DNA of 64,000 bases from Hyphomicrobium sp. (GTDB taxonomy: Bacteria > Pseudomonadota > Alphaproteobacteria > Rhizobiales > Hyphomicrobiaceae): positions 100,461 through 164,460 of the forward strand of contig RXJH01000002.1 in the NCBI GenBank assembly GCA_003987725.1. The letters are read 5' to 3'. Position numbers and translations under genes: made by a program. The notes under the pieces were generated by a model, which was given only the letters and a program-made list of their open reading frames with translations, was not told the DNA's origin and did no database searches. The stretch's first letter is position 1. Each line of letters opens with the position of its first letter. Of the stretch, positions 26,685 to 35,338 are shown one piece after another.

Positions 26685-28001
26685 GTGTCATCGAAGAAAT
26701 TCCACTTGGGTTGGTTCACGAACTTCACAGCTGACGAGTGGAACGAACCCTTCTCGAATGGTGGCGATTCCTGGGACGGCAAGTTCCACATCGAAATGGC
26801 CCAGTCTCTCGATCGCGCCGGCTTCGACTTCATCATGCTCGAAGACAAGCTCGCAATCCCGGAAGCCTACGGTGGAAGCTTCGAAGTCTACCTGAAGCAC
26901 GCACTCGGCATGGCGCCGAAGCATGATCCGGTTCCGCTTGCGACGTTGCTCGCAGCCTCGACCAAAAATCTCGGCGTCGTCGCAACCATGTCCACGCTCG
27001 GCTATCCGCCTTTCCTACTGGCGCGTCTGTGCTCGACCATCGACCATTTGGCCGGCGGACGTTTCGGCTGGAACATCGTGACGAGCGCCGAAAACGCTGC
27101 TGCACAGAACTTCGGTCTAGATCGCTTGCCGCCCCGCGAAGAGCGCTACGAGAGAGCGCACGAATATATGGACCTCGTCTTCAAGCTGTTCGATTCCTGG
27201 GAAGATGGCGCCATCATCCGCGACCGCGCATCCGGCACCTACGCCGACTTCAAGAAGGTCCGGACGATCGACTTCGAGGGCAAATATTTCAAGTCCCGAG
27301 GTCCCTTGAACACGGCGCGCTCGCCGCAAGGTCGGCCGACGCTTCTGCAAGCTGGCGGATCGCCGACGGGCCGCGACTTTGCGGCAAAATATGCCGATGC
27401 GATCATCGCCGTCAGCGGCGGCGTCGAAGCGATGAAGGAATACCGCGACGACGTCCGCGCCCGCGCTAGGAAGCACGGACGCAATCCCGATGACATCAAG
27501 GTGATGTTCCTCGTAACGCCCGTTCTCGGAGAAACCGAACGCGAGGCGCGCGATAGGCATGAACGCATCACACACGCCCCAGGCTTCATCGAGCAGAACC
27601 TGGCATTGATATCGGCGATCACCGACATCGACTTCAAAAAGTTCGACCTCGAAATGCCGTTGCCCGAACGGCTGGTGACGAACGGCGAGCAGGGCTCGCT
27701 CGACATGTTCCAGCAATGGGGCAGCAGCAAAACGCTGCGCCAGCTCGTCGTCGAAGCCTCGGGCGGAATCTGCGCCTCGATCGAGCTTGTTGGAACGCCC
27801 GATCAGGTTGCCGATCAAATGGGCGAAGCGATGGAGAAGGTCGGCGGCGACGGCTTCTTAATCACGACACCGAGGCTCTCGACCAATCGCCGGCATATCG
27901 CCGAGGTGACGGACGGTCTCGTTCCGGCACTGCAGCGCAGGGGTCTCGTTCGCGATGGCTACACACACAAAACACTGCGCGAAAACCTCCGAGCATTCTG
28001 A
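26685..28001 (+). CDS. NtaA/DmoA-family FMN-dependent monooxygenase, probable dimethylsulfide monooxygenase subunit
   Basis: A 438-residue bacterial-luciferase-like (LLM) monooxygenase. Seen: LGWFTNFTADEWN at the start, GFDFIMLEDKLAIPEAYGGS, STLGYPPFLLARLCSTIDHL, GRFGWNIVTSAENAAAQNFG and RPTLLQAGGSPTGRDFAAKY, the FMN-binding and family pattern of NtaA/SnaA/DmoA enzymes. DmoA of Hyphomicrobium uses FMNH2 and O2 to turn dimethylsulfide into methanethiol and formaldehyde. GTG at 26685, 11 bases after AGGA, is the likely start. No flavin reductase is present in the window, so one must come from elsewhere. Methanethiol oxidase downstream supports an organosulfur substrate, though SfnG-like dimethylsulfone or a nitrogen substrate cannot be excluded. 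Confidence 0.8.
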   Translation: MSSKKFHLGWFTNFTADEWNEPFSNGGDSWDGKFHIEMAQSLDRAGFDFIMLEDKLAIPEAYGGSFEVYLKHALGMAPKHDPVPLATLLAASTKNLGVVATMSTLGYPPFLLARLCSTIDHLAGGRFGWNIVTSAENAAAQNFGLDRLPPREERYERAHEYMDLVFKLFDSWEDGAIIRDRASGTYADFKKVRTIDFEGKYFKSRGPLNTARSPQGRPTLLQAGGSPTGRDFAAKYADAIIAVSGGVEAMKEYRDDVRARARKHGRNPDDIKVMFLVTPVLGETEREARDRHERITHAPGFIEQNLALISAITDIDFKKFDLEMPLPERLVTNGEQGSLDMFQQWGSSKTLRQLVVEASGGICASIELVGTPDQVADQMGEAMEKVGGDGFLITTPRLSTNRRHIAEVTDGLVPALQRRGLVRDGYTHKTLRENLRAF

Positions 28002-28047
28002 AGCATAGCAATCGAAACTTCTCACTAGCCCCTCACGAGGAACTGTC

Positions 28048-29112
28048 ATGAAACGAACCATACTTGCCGCATTCCTGGCGATTGCAGCTCTGCTGCAAGC
28101 CGGCACGCAATCACTTCACGCAGCGGAAAAGCCCACATTCAAGCTCGGCTGGATTGTCTTCACACCCTGGATGCCCTGGGGCTACGCGCAGCAGAGCGGC
28201 ATTCTGAAAAAATGGGCGGACAAGTACAACGTCAACATCGAGCTCGTGCAGCTCAATGACTATGTCGAGTCCCTCAATCAGTATTCGGCTGGCGGCCTCG
28301 ACGGCGTGCTCGGCAGCATTGCCGACGTCTATTCCATTCCCGTTGCCAACGGCGTCGATACCACGATCTTTCCCATCGACTACTCGAACGGCGCCGATGC
28401 CATCATCCTGAAGAACAAAGACAAGCTAGCCGACATCAAGGGCCAGACGGTCAATCTCGTCGAGTTCTCCGTATCTCACTACCTGCTCGACCGTGCGCTC
28501 GAAACCGCCAATCTGAAACACGACGACGTCAAGCGCGTGAATACGTCGGATGCCGATTTCGTGGCGGCCTATAAGAGCCCCGACGTCTCAGCGATCGTCG
28601 CGTGGAATCCCCAGGTCGAACAGATTCAGAAGACGGGCGACGCTCATATCGTCTTCGACTCTTCGAAAATTAAAGGAGAAATTTTTGAATCGGTTCTCCT
28701 GCGCACGAGCAAGCTGAAAGAAAACCCCGACGTCGCCAAAGCCCTTCTTGGTGCTTGGTACGAAACCGTCGGCATCATCAACGGCACGTCGCCGGAGCGC
28801 GCCGGAGTCATCAAGGCGCTTGCGACAGCTTCAGCCACCGATCCTGCAGGCTATGAGCAGCAATTGAAGTCCGTTGTTCTCTTCTCCGACGCCAAAGCCG
28901 CGCTAGAATTTGCGGAGAGGCCGGAGACCAAGGATACGCTTATCCGCGTTCGTGATTTCGCGCATCGCTACAATCTCCTCGGCAAGGACGTGAAGGACGC
29001 CAACGCAATTGGCATCGAACTCCCGAGCGGCGAAGTCGTCGGAAATTCGAAGAACATCCTCTTGCGGTTCGACAGGTCTGTCCTAGCTCTCGCAGCAGCA
29101 GGCAAACTCTAA
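28048..29112 (+). CDS. ABC transporter substrate-binding protein, urea-carboxylase-associated type
   Basis: A 354-residue periplasmic binding protein with signal peptide (TILAAFLAIAALLQAGTQSLHA). The mature start FKLGWIVFTPWMPWGYAQQSG and then VQLNDYVESLNQYSAGGLDG match the NitT/TauT-like family often annotated as a putative urea/amide ABC binding protein from urea carboxylase regions. The position in this operon suggests instead an organosulfur or C1 compound such as a sulfone or sulfonate, which is inference. Permease and ATPase follow directly. Confidence 0.85.
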   Translation: MKRTILAAFLAIAALLQAGTQSLHAAEKPTFKLGWIVFTPWMPWGYAQQSGILKKWADKYNVNIELVQLNDYVESLNQYSAGGLDGVLGSIADVYSIPVANGVDTTIFPIDYSNGADAIILKNKDKLADIKGQTVNLVEFSVSHYLLDRALETANLKHDDVKRVNTSDADFVAAYKSPDVSAIVAWNPQVEQIQKTGDAHIVFDSSKIKGEIFESVLLRTSKLKENPDVAKALLGAWYETVGIINGTSPERAGVIKALATASATDPAGYEQQLKSVVLFSDAKAALEFAERPETKDTLIRVRDFAHRYNLLGKDVKDANAIGIELPSGEVVGNSKNILLRFDRSVLALAAAGKL

Positions 29113-29121
29113 ATAGATCCA

Positions 29122-29943
29122 ATGGCTCGCTTGTTGAATACGACACCCTCCCGAGGGCTCACGATTGCCCTCGGGGCAGCTCCCTTCATCGCCGTCGCGG
29201 GCGTCTACGCAATTGCGTCCGCGGAACGATTGTTGGTCAATGCCCGCGACAATCTCCTGCCCTCTCTCACGACGATGTTCGGCGGACTTCAACGCGTGGG
29301 ATTCGAGCCGGATCCGATCTCGGGCCACCTCGTCATTCTGGCCGACACGCTGGCGAGTCTCGAACGGCTCGGCGTCGGGCTCGGCATCGCCGCCATTATC
29401 GGTCTCTACATTGGTATCATCATCGGCCTGATACCTCTTGCGCGCGCGACGCTGGCACCGTTCATCGCCGTGCTCTCGATCATTCCGCCGATTACGCTTC
29501 TGCCGATCTTATTCATTGCGTTCGGCCTAGGCGATACTTCGAAGATCATCCTGATCGTGATCGGCATCGCGCCTTTCATCGCACGCGATATCGCCGCTCG
29601 AACGGAAGAAATTCCGAAGGAAATGCTGATCAAGGCACAGACTCTTTACGGATCGACTTGGTTGATCACGCTCCATATCGTGCTGCCGCAGATCTTTCCG
29701 CGTCTTCTCGAAAGCATTCGCCTCAGTCTCGGCCCGGCGTGGCTTTTCGTTCTGTCCGGCGAAGCCATCGCCGCGCAGAGCGGTCTCGGCTACCGGATCT
29801 TTCTCGTCAGGCGATACATGGCGATGGATGTCATCATCCCTTACGTCATATGGATCGGCATATTGGCCTTCACATTCGATCTTGCGTTACGGTGGAGCGC
29901 GAAGCGGCTCTCCCCCTGGTCACAGCCTGGAAACACAAGATGA
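29122..29943 (+). CDS. ABC transporter permease (NitT/TauT type)
   Basis: A 273-residue inner-membrane permease with six hydrophobic segments. It carries the EAA loop EIPKEMLIKAQTLYGSTWLI, and the following VLPQIFPRLLESIRLSLGPAW. One permease gene with one ATPase implies a homodimeric channel. It starts ten bases after the binding-protein stop and ends with a 4-base overlap onto the ATPase. Confidence 0.92.
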   Translation: MARLLNTTPSRGLTIALGAAPFIAVAGVYAIASAERLLVNARDNLLPSLTTMFGGLQRVGFEPDPISGHLVILADTLASLERLGVGLGIAAIIGLYIGIIIGLIPLARATLAPFIAVLSIIPPITLLPILFIAFGLGDTSKIILIVIGIAPFIARDIAARTEEIPKEMLIKAQTLYGSTWLITLHIVLPQIFPRLLESIRLSLGPAWLFVLSGEAIAAQSGLGYRIFLVRRYMAMDVIIPYVIWIGILAFTFDLALRWSAKRLSPWSQPGNTR

Positions 29944-30710
29944 GCCAGATCTCCGTCCGCAACCTGGATGTCGTGATCGATGGACATCCCGTTCTCCGCG
30001 ACATCAACCTTGACGTCGCGAGCGGTGAGTTCTGCGTCGTCACCGGCCCGTCGGGAAGCGGCAAGACGACGTTTATCCGCCTTCTCCTTAGCCAGTTGCG
30101 GCCAACGGCTGGCGAAATCACGATCGACGGCACTCCCATCGCACCCTTCCCGGCACCGGATCGCGGAGTCGTATTTCAGGATTACTCCGTCTTCCCGCAC
30201 AAAACCGCGTTGCAAAACGTCCTTGTCGGCCCGCAGTTCAAACGTTCACCGCTACTCGGCCGTGTCTTCGGCAATGAGCGCAAGAAGCTCGTCGAGCACG
30301 CCACGCAGGCGCTTGCGGATGTCGGCCTAGCTGAGGCAGCATCGAAATATCCAGGCCAACTGTCAGGCGGCATGCGCCAACGTTTGGCCATTGCCCAGGC
30401 GCTGATCTGCCGCCCGAAGGTCCTGCTGCTGGACGAACCGTTCGGAGCACTAGATCCCGAAATCCGCGCGCAACTTCATCGCGTTGTCCTGAAACTTTGG
30501 CGCGAGAGCCGCACGACGATCGTGATGGTGACCCACGATCTCGCCGAGGCTGAGACCTTGGCAACCAGGCTCGTATCATTTGGCTTTGCGAAGGGCGGCG
30601 GGGGAACGATCGTGACCAACGGCACGACCGCGGCCGTGTCGGTCGTCACGCCCTTGACCGGCAAAAGAAACGCCTACGGCGTCCGGCAGAAAAAAAGAAA
30701 ATACCGCTAG
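29940..30710 (+). CDS. ABC transporter ATP-binding protein
   Basis: A 256-residue ATPase. Walker A is GPSGSGKTT (about 37-45), the Q-loop region is VVFQDYSVFPHKTALQNV, the signature is LSGGMRQRLAIAQAL (about 144), Walker B is VLLLDEPFGALD, and the switch His is in MVTHD. The C-terminal 30 residues are basic and unusual (ending QKKRKYR). It completes the importer with the two genes before it. ATG at 29940 overlaps the permease stop. Confidence 0.93.
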   Translation: MSQISVRNLDVVIDGHPVLRDINLDVASGEFCVVTGPSGSGKTTFIRLLLSQLRPTAGEITIDGTPIAPFPAPDRGVVFQDYSVFPHKTALQNVLVGPQFKRSPLLGRVFGNERKKLVEHATQALADVGLAEAASKYPGQLSGGMRQRLAIAQALICRPKVLLLDEPFGALDPEIRAQLHRVVLKLWRESRTTIVMVTHDLAEAETLATRLVSFGFAKGGGGTIVTNGTTAAVSVVTPLTGKRNAYGVRQKKRKYR

Positions 30711-30797
30711 AGCAGAAAAGTTTTACGGCGCGCGATTTGCATTGAGCCAACCTGTACGGTCCGTGTCGTCCGAGCGCCCCCTTCCCCGGAGGAAATG

Positions 30798-32198
30798 ATG
30801 ATTCAACGACCAGATCCCACCTTTCACGCTTCTCCGAAGCTCGCCATCGAAGCGGCACCCGAGAAGTTTGCTTACACGCTCTTACTGAGCGGAGACTTCA
30901 CGAAGCCGGACGCGCTCGCCATCGTCGATGTCGACCCATCGTCATCGCAATACGGAAAAATCGTCCATACGGTAACGATGCCGAACAAGGGCGACGAATT
31001 TCATCATTTCGGCTGGAATGCATGCTCGTCGGCTCTTTCGCCGCTCTCGGGTCACGCCTTCATCGAAAGACGATACCTCATCATCCCGGGACTCCGGTCG
31101 TCGCGCATCTACGTCATCGATACCAAGCCGCATCCGACGCAGGCGAAAATTCACAAGATCATAGAGCCCGAAGAAATCTTCCATAAAACGGGCTATTCGC
31201 GCCCTCATACAGTCCACTGCGGACCAGACGGCATCTACGTCAGCACATTGGGCGGCGCAGGTCCCGACGGCACGGAAGGTCCCCCGGGCATCTTCATTCT
31301 CGACTGCGAAACGTTCGACGTGCTCGGTCGTTGGGAGATCGACCGCGGACCACAGTTGCTGCACTACGATTTCTGGTGGAACCTGCCGCGGGATTACATG
31401 GTCAGCAGCGAGTGGGGCCTACCACCGCAATTTGAAAATGGCATCGTCCCTGAAGACTTGCTCGCGAACAAATACGGTCACCACGTCCACTTCTGGAATT
31501 TGCGCGCGCGCCGCAACGTGCAGACCATCGATCTCGGCGCTCAGCATCAGATGGCGCTCGAAGTGCGCCCAGCGCATGATCCCGCACGGGAATACGGATT
31601 CCTCGGCGTTGTCGTCGATACCACCAACCTTGAAGGATCGATCTGGACGTGGTGGCGAGATGGCTCCGAGTTCCGCATCGAGAAAACGGCGACGATCCCC
31701 GCCGAACCGGCGGATCCTGAATTGTTGCCGTCCCTGCTCAAAGGCTTCGGCGCCGTCCCGCCGCTGGTGACGGACATCGACCTCTCTCTCGATGATAAAT
31801 TTCTCTATGTCGCGTGCTGGGGAACGGGAGAGCTTCGCCAATACGATGTTACCGAGCCGCGAAAGCCGAAACTGGTTGGCAGCGTTCACGCCGGCGGGAT
31901 CGCCCGGCGGACACCTCGCCCCGATGGAAGCCACTTCGCAGGCGGCCCGCAGATGCTCGAAATCAGCCGCGACGGAAAACGCGTCTATGTAACAAATTCG
32001 CTCTATTCCACATGGGATGATCAATTCTATCCCGGCGGCGTTCCCGGTAGTCTGGCGATCGTCAACGTCAATCCGGCAGGTGGCATCGCATTCGACAAGG
32101 CGTTTCGTGTCGAAATCCCCGAAGGCTATCGCACGCATCAGGTGCGGCTCGAAGGCGGTGACTGCTCGACAGACTCGTTCTGCTACTCATCCGCTTGA
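30798..32198 (+). CDS. mtoX: Methanethiol oxidase, SBP56 (selenium-binding protein) family
   Basis: A 466-residue copper-dependent enzyme that oxidises methanethiol to formaldehyde, hydrogen sulfide and hydrogen peroxide. Very clear SBP56 motifs: ATVDVDP-like AIVDVDPSSSQYGKIVHTV, HHFGWNACSS (the conserved Cys), RSSRIYVIDTKP, KIIEPEEIFHKTGYSRPHTVHCG, YDFWWNLPRD, DIDLSLDDKFLYVACWGTG, FAGGPQMLEISRDGKRVYVT and the C-terminal LEGGDCSTD. No signal peptide is seen, unlike the periplasmic form reported in Hyphomicrobium. GGAGGAA precedes two ATGs; 30798 has the better spacing over 30795. It follows the monooxygenase/importer operon by about 85 bases, completing dimethylsulfide to formaldehyde. Confidence 0.93.
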   Translation: MIQRPDPTFHASPKLAIEAAPEKFAYTLLLSGDFTKPDALAIVDVDPSSSQYGKIVHTVTMPNKGDEFHHFGWNACSSALSPLSGHAFIERRYLIIPGLRSSRIYVIDTKPHPTQAKIHKIIEPEEIFHKTGYSRPHTVHCGPDGIYVSTLGGAGPDGTEGPPGIFILDCETFDVLGRWEIDRGPQLLHYDFWWNLPRDYMVSSEWGLPPQFENGIVPEDLLANKYGHHVHFWNLRARRNVQTIDLGAQHQMALEVRPAHDPAREYGFLGVVVDTTNLEGSIWTWWRDGSEFRIEKTATIPAEPADPELLPSLLKGFGAVPPLVTDIDLSLDDKFLYVACWGTGELRQYDVTEPRKPKLVGSVHAGGIARRTPRPDGSHFAGGPQMLEISRDGKRVYVTNSLYSTWDDQFYPGGVPGSLAIVNVNPAGGIAFDKAFRVEIPEGYRTHQVRLEGGDCSTDSFCYSSA

Positions 32199-32200
32199 CC

Positions 32201-32860
32201 ATGACCGATGGTTTGAACATTGGACTTTGGCTCGCCGTCATCGCGAGTGGCATCTATCACGGGGTCAACCCGGGCATGGGTTGGCCGCTCGCTGTCGCTG
32301 CGGGCTTGATGGAGCGCCGGCAATCGGCGCTCCTCGCGGCTCTCGCCCCATTGGCAGGAGGCCACTTCCTCGCGATGGCCGTCATTCTGTTGCCCTTCGG
32401 CATGTTGACGGCCCTCCAATATTGGAACCATGAAATCCGCATCGTTGCGGCCTTGATCGTCATCTGCATTGGCGTTCTGCTTTTCGTCTATCGACGGCAT
32501 CCGCGCGTCCTTGCGCGCATTCCACCGAGCCAGATCGGGCTATGGTCGTTCGCAATTGCCATTGCTCACGGAGCTGGCCTGATGCTGGTTCCGATGTATC
32601 TCGGGCTATGCACGACAAAGCCGTCGACGATCCTGGACCATGACGCGGCGATGTCGATCGTCACGAACAACCTCGGCCTGGCAGTTCTCGTATCCGCCGC
32701 ACATGCACTCGCAATGATCGGCGCGGGCGGTGTGGTCGCGTGGCTCACCTATCGCTATTTCGGTCTTCAGGTTCTGTCCAAAGCTTGGATCAACCTCGAT
32801 ACGGTCTGGGCGGGAAGTCTCATCGCCGTCGGCCTTGTTGCCGTCGCCGGGTCCTTTTGA
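32201..32860 (+). CDS. Multi-spanning membrane protein linked to methanethiol oxidase
   Basis: A 219-residue integral membrane protein with about six helices, starting two bases after the mtoX stop, so surely co-transcribed. Helices include IGLWLAVIASGIYHGVNPGM, AALAPLAGGHFLAMAVILLP, IVAALIVICIGVLLFVYRRH and GAGLMLVPMYLGLC. Conserved-looking His residues in or near helices (YHGVNPG, GGHFLAM, AHGAGLM, AAHALAM) could bind metal, and its shape recalls NiCoT/HupE/CtaG-like metal transporters. It could deliver copper to MtoX; that is inference. I cannot name the family. Confidence 0.8.
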   Translation: MTDGLNIGLWLAVIASGIYHGVNPGMGWPLAVAAGLMERRQSALLAALAPLAGGHFLAMAVILLPFGMLTALQYWNHEIRIVAALIVICIGVLLFVYRRHPRVLARIPPSQIGLWSFAIAIAHGAGLMLVPMYLGLCTTKPSTILDHDAAMSIVTNNLGLAVLVSAAHALAMIGAGGVVAWLTYRYFGLQVLSKAWINLDTVWAGSLIAVGLVAVAGSF

Positions 32861-32934
32861 CGGCCCTCAGTCAACGTTGCACCAATTAGCCTAACTCGCA
32901 TGATGGACACGGCCGCGTCCGTTCTTGTATATTT

Positions 32935-32946
32935 CAATAATTATTG
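32935..32946. promoter_or_regulatory. ArsR-type operator palindrome
   Basis: CAATAATTATTG is a perfect 12-base palindrome 12 bases before the arsR start, the place and AT-rich dyad form expected of an ArsR/SmtB autoregulatory site. It presumably overlaps the ars promoter. Confidence 0.6.
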
Positions 32947-32958
32947 TACTATCCATCC

Positions 32959-33306
32959 ATGAACAGCAAAGACGCCGTGATCTGCCTCGCCGCGCTGGCG
33001 CACGACCAGCGACTCGCCATCTTCCGCCTCCTGGTGCGGGAAGGCCCCTCTGGCCTCCCTGCCGGAGAAATCGCCGACGCCGTGGGCGCAACGCCGACTG
33101 GCGCGTCCTTCCACCTCAAGGAGTTGGATCGCGCGGGGCTCATCCACGCCACGCGGGTCGGCCGCTACATCCGCTACGCGGTGCATTTCGAGGGGATGCG
33201 ACAGCTCTTGAGCTTCCTCACGGAGGACTGCTGCCAAGGCCAGCCGGAGCTTTGCGGTTCAACAATCAAAAAGACGCGAAAGTTATGTAAGGGAGAAACG
33301 AAATGA
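32959..33306 (+). CDS. arsR: ArsR family metalloregulator
   Basis: A 115-residue winged-helix repressor of the ars operon. Seen: [40 protein letters not shown] (recognition helix) and [11 protein letters not shown] (wing). The C-terminal [12 protein letters not shown] supplies three cysteines, in the place used by proteobacterial ArsR with a C-terminal As(III) site. ATG at 32959 is used; a TTG lies 15 bases earlier inside the operator. It overlaps the next start by four bases. Confidence 0.92.
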   Translation: MNSKDAVICLAALAHDQRLAIFRLLVREGPSGLPAGEIADAVGATPTGASFHLKELDRAGLIHATRVGRYIRYAVHFEGMRQLLSFLTEDCCQGQPELCGSTIKKTRKLCKGETK

Positions 33307-33440
33307 CCGAAGACCGACCCTTCAACGTCCTCTTTCTCTGCACGGGCAATTCTGCCCGTTCCATCATTGCCGAGGCCATCGTCAACCGCGTCGGCGCGGG
33401 AAAATTCAAAGACACCGACGTCACCCCTGAAAGGGCGTGA
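33303..33440 (+). pseudogene. Internally deleted low-molecular-weight-phosphatase-type arsenate reductase
   Basis: An in-frame 45-codon ORF. Residues 1-36 match the start of LMW-PTP-type ArsC ([18 protein letters not shown], including the C-x5-R P-loop), but then the frame passes straight to [10 protein letters not shown], which resembles the extreme C-terminus of such enzymes. About 120 codons are thus missing, including the general-acid Asp and redox cysteines, so it cannot reduce arsenate. ATG overlaps the arsR stop and the stop is three bases before the aqpS start, so the remnant keeps the operon's translational coupling. Confidence 0.8.
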
Positions 33441-33443
33441 GGC

Positions 33444-34148
33444 GTGGGACTTTATTCAATTGGCCAGCGTCTTGGCGCGGAGTTCCTTGGCACGGCGATG
33501 CTCCTCGCAACGGTCATCGGCTCCGGCATCATGGGCGCCAAGCTCTCCGCCGGGAACGATGCTCTCGCGCTGTTAGGCAACACGCTTCCGACCGGAGCCA
33601 TTCTCGTCGTTTTGATTACAGTCTTCGGGCCTGTTTCCGGTGCGCATTTCAATCCTGCCGTTTCATGCGTTTTTTGGCTGCGCAGCGAGATCGGCTTCCG
33701 TCTCGGACTGTTTTATGTTCTGGCGCAGGTCTGTGGTGGCCTCGTTGGCGTGGCGGTAGCACACGTGATGTTCGACCTGCCGCTGATGCAGCTCGCGACA
33801 AAGGTGAGGACCGGAAGCGGCCAGTGGTTCGCGGAAGGCGTCGCGACCTTTGGCTTGGTGTTGACCATTCTCGGCACGCTGCGGGCAAGACGTAAGGCCG
33901 TGGCGGTCAACGTCGGCCTTTACATTACTGCCGCGTACTGGTTCACGGCCTCGACGTCATTTGCCAATCCCGCTGTCACCATCGCGCGGGCCTTCTCGGA
34001 CACCTTCGCGGGTATCCGCGGCGCCGACGTAGCGCCCTTTATTCTGGCGCAGCTTGCAGGAGCGTTGCTCGGCATGCTCGTGGCGAGTCAGCTCTTCCGC
34101 CCCGCACTTCAGACAAAAACGAAAACAATTCAGGCAGAACAAGCATGA
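33444..34148 (+). CDS. aqpS: Aquaglyceroporin-type arsenite channel
   Basis: A 234-residue MIP channel with two NPA motifs (HFNPAVS about residue 71; FANPAVT about residue 172) and six helices. In Sinorhizobium meliloti the ars operon is arsR-aqpS-arsC-arsH, where AqpS lets arsenite out by diffusion in place of ArsB; the same layout is seen here. GTG start at 33444, three bases after the arsC-remnant stop; it overlaps arsC by four bases. Confidence 0.92.
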   Translation: MGLYSIGQRLGAEFLGTAMLLATVIGSGIMGAKLSAGNDALALLGNTLPTGAILVVLITVFGPVSGAHFNPAVSCVFWLRSEIGFRLGLFYVLAQVCGGLVGVAVAHVMFDLPLMQLATKVRTGSGQWFAEGVATFGLVLTILGTLRARRKAVAVNVGLYITAAYWFTASTSFANPAVTIARAFSDTFAGIRGADVAPFILAQLAGALLGMLVASQLFRPALQTKTKTIQAEQA

Positions 34149-34561
34149 GCATCACGATTTATCACAACCCCGCCTGCGGCACGTCGCGGAATACGCTGGC
34201 GATGATCCGGCAAAGCGGTGAGGAACCGGAGATCACCGAGTACCTCAAGACTCCGCCTTCGCGCGCCACATTGGTGGACCTCATCAAACGTATGGGCATT
34301 AGACCGCGCGAGCTGCTTCGCCAGAAAGGCACACCTTACGCTGAGCTAGATCTTGGCAATCCCAAGTGGACCGATGACCAGCTGATCGACTTCATGTTGG
34401 AGCACCCCATTCTGATCAACCGCCCCATCGTGGTGACGCCGCTCGGCGTGAAGCTGTGCCGCCCCTCGGAAGCCGTGCTCGACATCCTCCCTAATCCCCA
34501 CATCGGCAGCTTTACCAAGGAAGACGCCGAAGTGGTGCCGGCAAGAAAGAGCGCGAAATGA
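34145..34561 (+). CDS. arsC: Arsenate reductase, glutaredoxin-linked (ArsC/Spx family)
   Basis: A 138-residue thioredoxin-fold reductase converting arsenate to arsenite with glutathione/glutaredoxin. The catalytic Cys is in [16 protein letters not shown] (Cys about residue 11), and the three Arg of the family lie near R50s/R90s/R105 ([19 protein letters not shown]). It supplies the reduction step that the deleted LMW-type gene upstream can no longer provide. It overlaps arsH by four bases. Confidence 0.95.
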   Translation: MSITIYHNPACGTSRNTLAMIRQSGEEPEITEYLKTPPSRATLVDLIKRMGIRPRELLRQKGTPYAELDLGNPKWTDDQLIDFMLEHPILINRPIVVTPLGVKLCRPSEAVLDILPNPHIGSFTKEDAEVVPARKSAK

Positions 34562-35295
34562 GTAAGAACGGCATCAGCGACCTGCGCAATGTCGCTCACG
34601 AGCACCTGCATGTTCCCGCCGGCGACAAGCTCACCGCCGCCGCTACGCACAAACCACGCATCCTGCTGCTCTACGGCTCCTTGCGCGCGAGATCGTACAG
34701 CCGCTTCCTCACCATGGAAGCGGCGCGACTTCTGGAGCACTTCGGCGCCGAAACCAAAGTCTACGACCCGCACGGCCTGCCGCTGCCCGACGACGTGCCC
34801 GACACCCATCCCAAAGTGCAAGAGCTGCGCAACCTCGCCGCCTGGTCCGAGGGTCAGGTATGGTGCTCGCCCGAGCGCCACGGCGCGATGAGCGGGGTCA
34901 TGAAGTCGCAAATCGACTGGATTCCCCTGTCCACGGGCGCCATACGGCCCACGCAGGGGAAGACATTGGCGGTGATGCAGGTCAGCGGCGGTTCGCAGTC
35001 TTTCAACGCCGTGAATCAGATGCGCGTGCTCGGTCGCTGGATGCGGATGATCACCATTCCCAATCAGTCCTCGGTGGCCAAGGCCTTCAACGAATTCGAC
35101 GAGGACGGCCGCATGAAGCCGTCATCCTACTACGACCGCGTGGTGGACGTGATGGAGGAGCTGGTGAAGTTCACGCTGCTCACGCGCGATCGCGCCGCCT
35201 ACCTCGTGGATCGCTACAGCGAACGAAAGGAAAGCGCGGAGGAATTGGCGCGGCGCGTGAACCTGCCGTCCGCCGTGAACGACCGCACCTCATGA
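34558..35295 (+). CDS. arsH: NADPH-dependent FMN reductase ArsH
   Basis: A 245-residue flavodoxin-fold protein. The FMN loop is [13 protein letters not shown] (about 35-47), followed by [13 protein letters not shown] and [23 protein letters not shown], a motif diagnostic of ArsH. In Sinorhizobium and cyanobacteria ArsH oxidises trivalent organoarsenicals or acts as a quinone/azo reductase. It is the last gene of the ars operon and is convergent with the copper block. Confidence 0.95.
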   Translation: MSKNGISDLRNVAHEHLHVPAGDKLTAAATHKPRILLLYGSLRARSYSRFLTMEAARLLEHFGAETKVYDPHGLPLPDDVPDTHPKVQELRNLAAWSEGQVWCSPERHGAMSGVMKSQIDWIPLSTGAIRPTQGKTLAVMQVSGGSQSFNAVNQMRVLGRWMRMITIPNQSSVAKAFNEFDEDGRMKPSSYYDRVVDVMEELVKFTLLTRDRAAYLVDRYSERKESAEELARRVNLPSAVNDRTS

Positions 35296-35338
35296 GCATC
35301 CCACATCATGCCAGCGCAGTCGTCGTGCATGATCAAGG

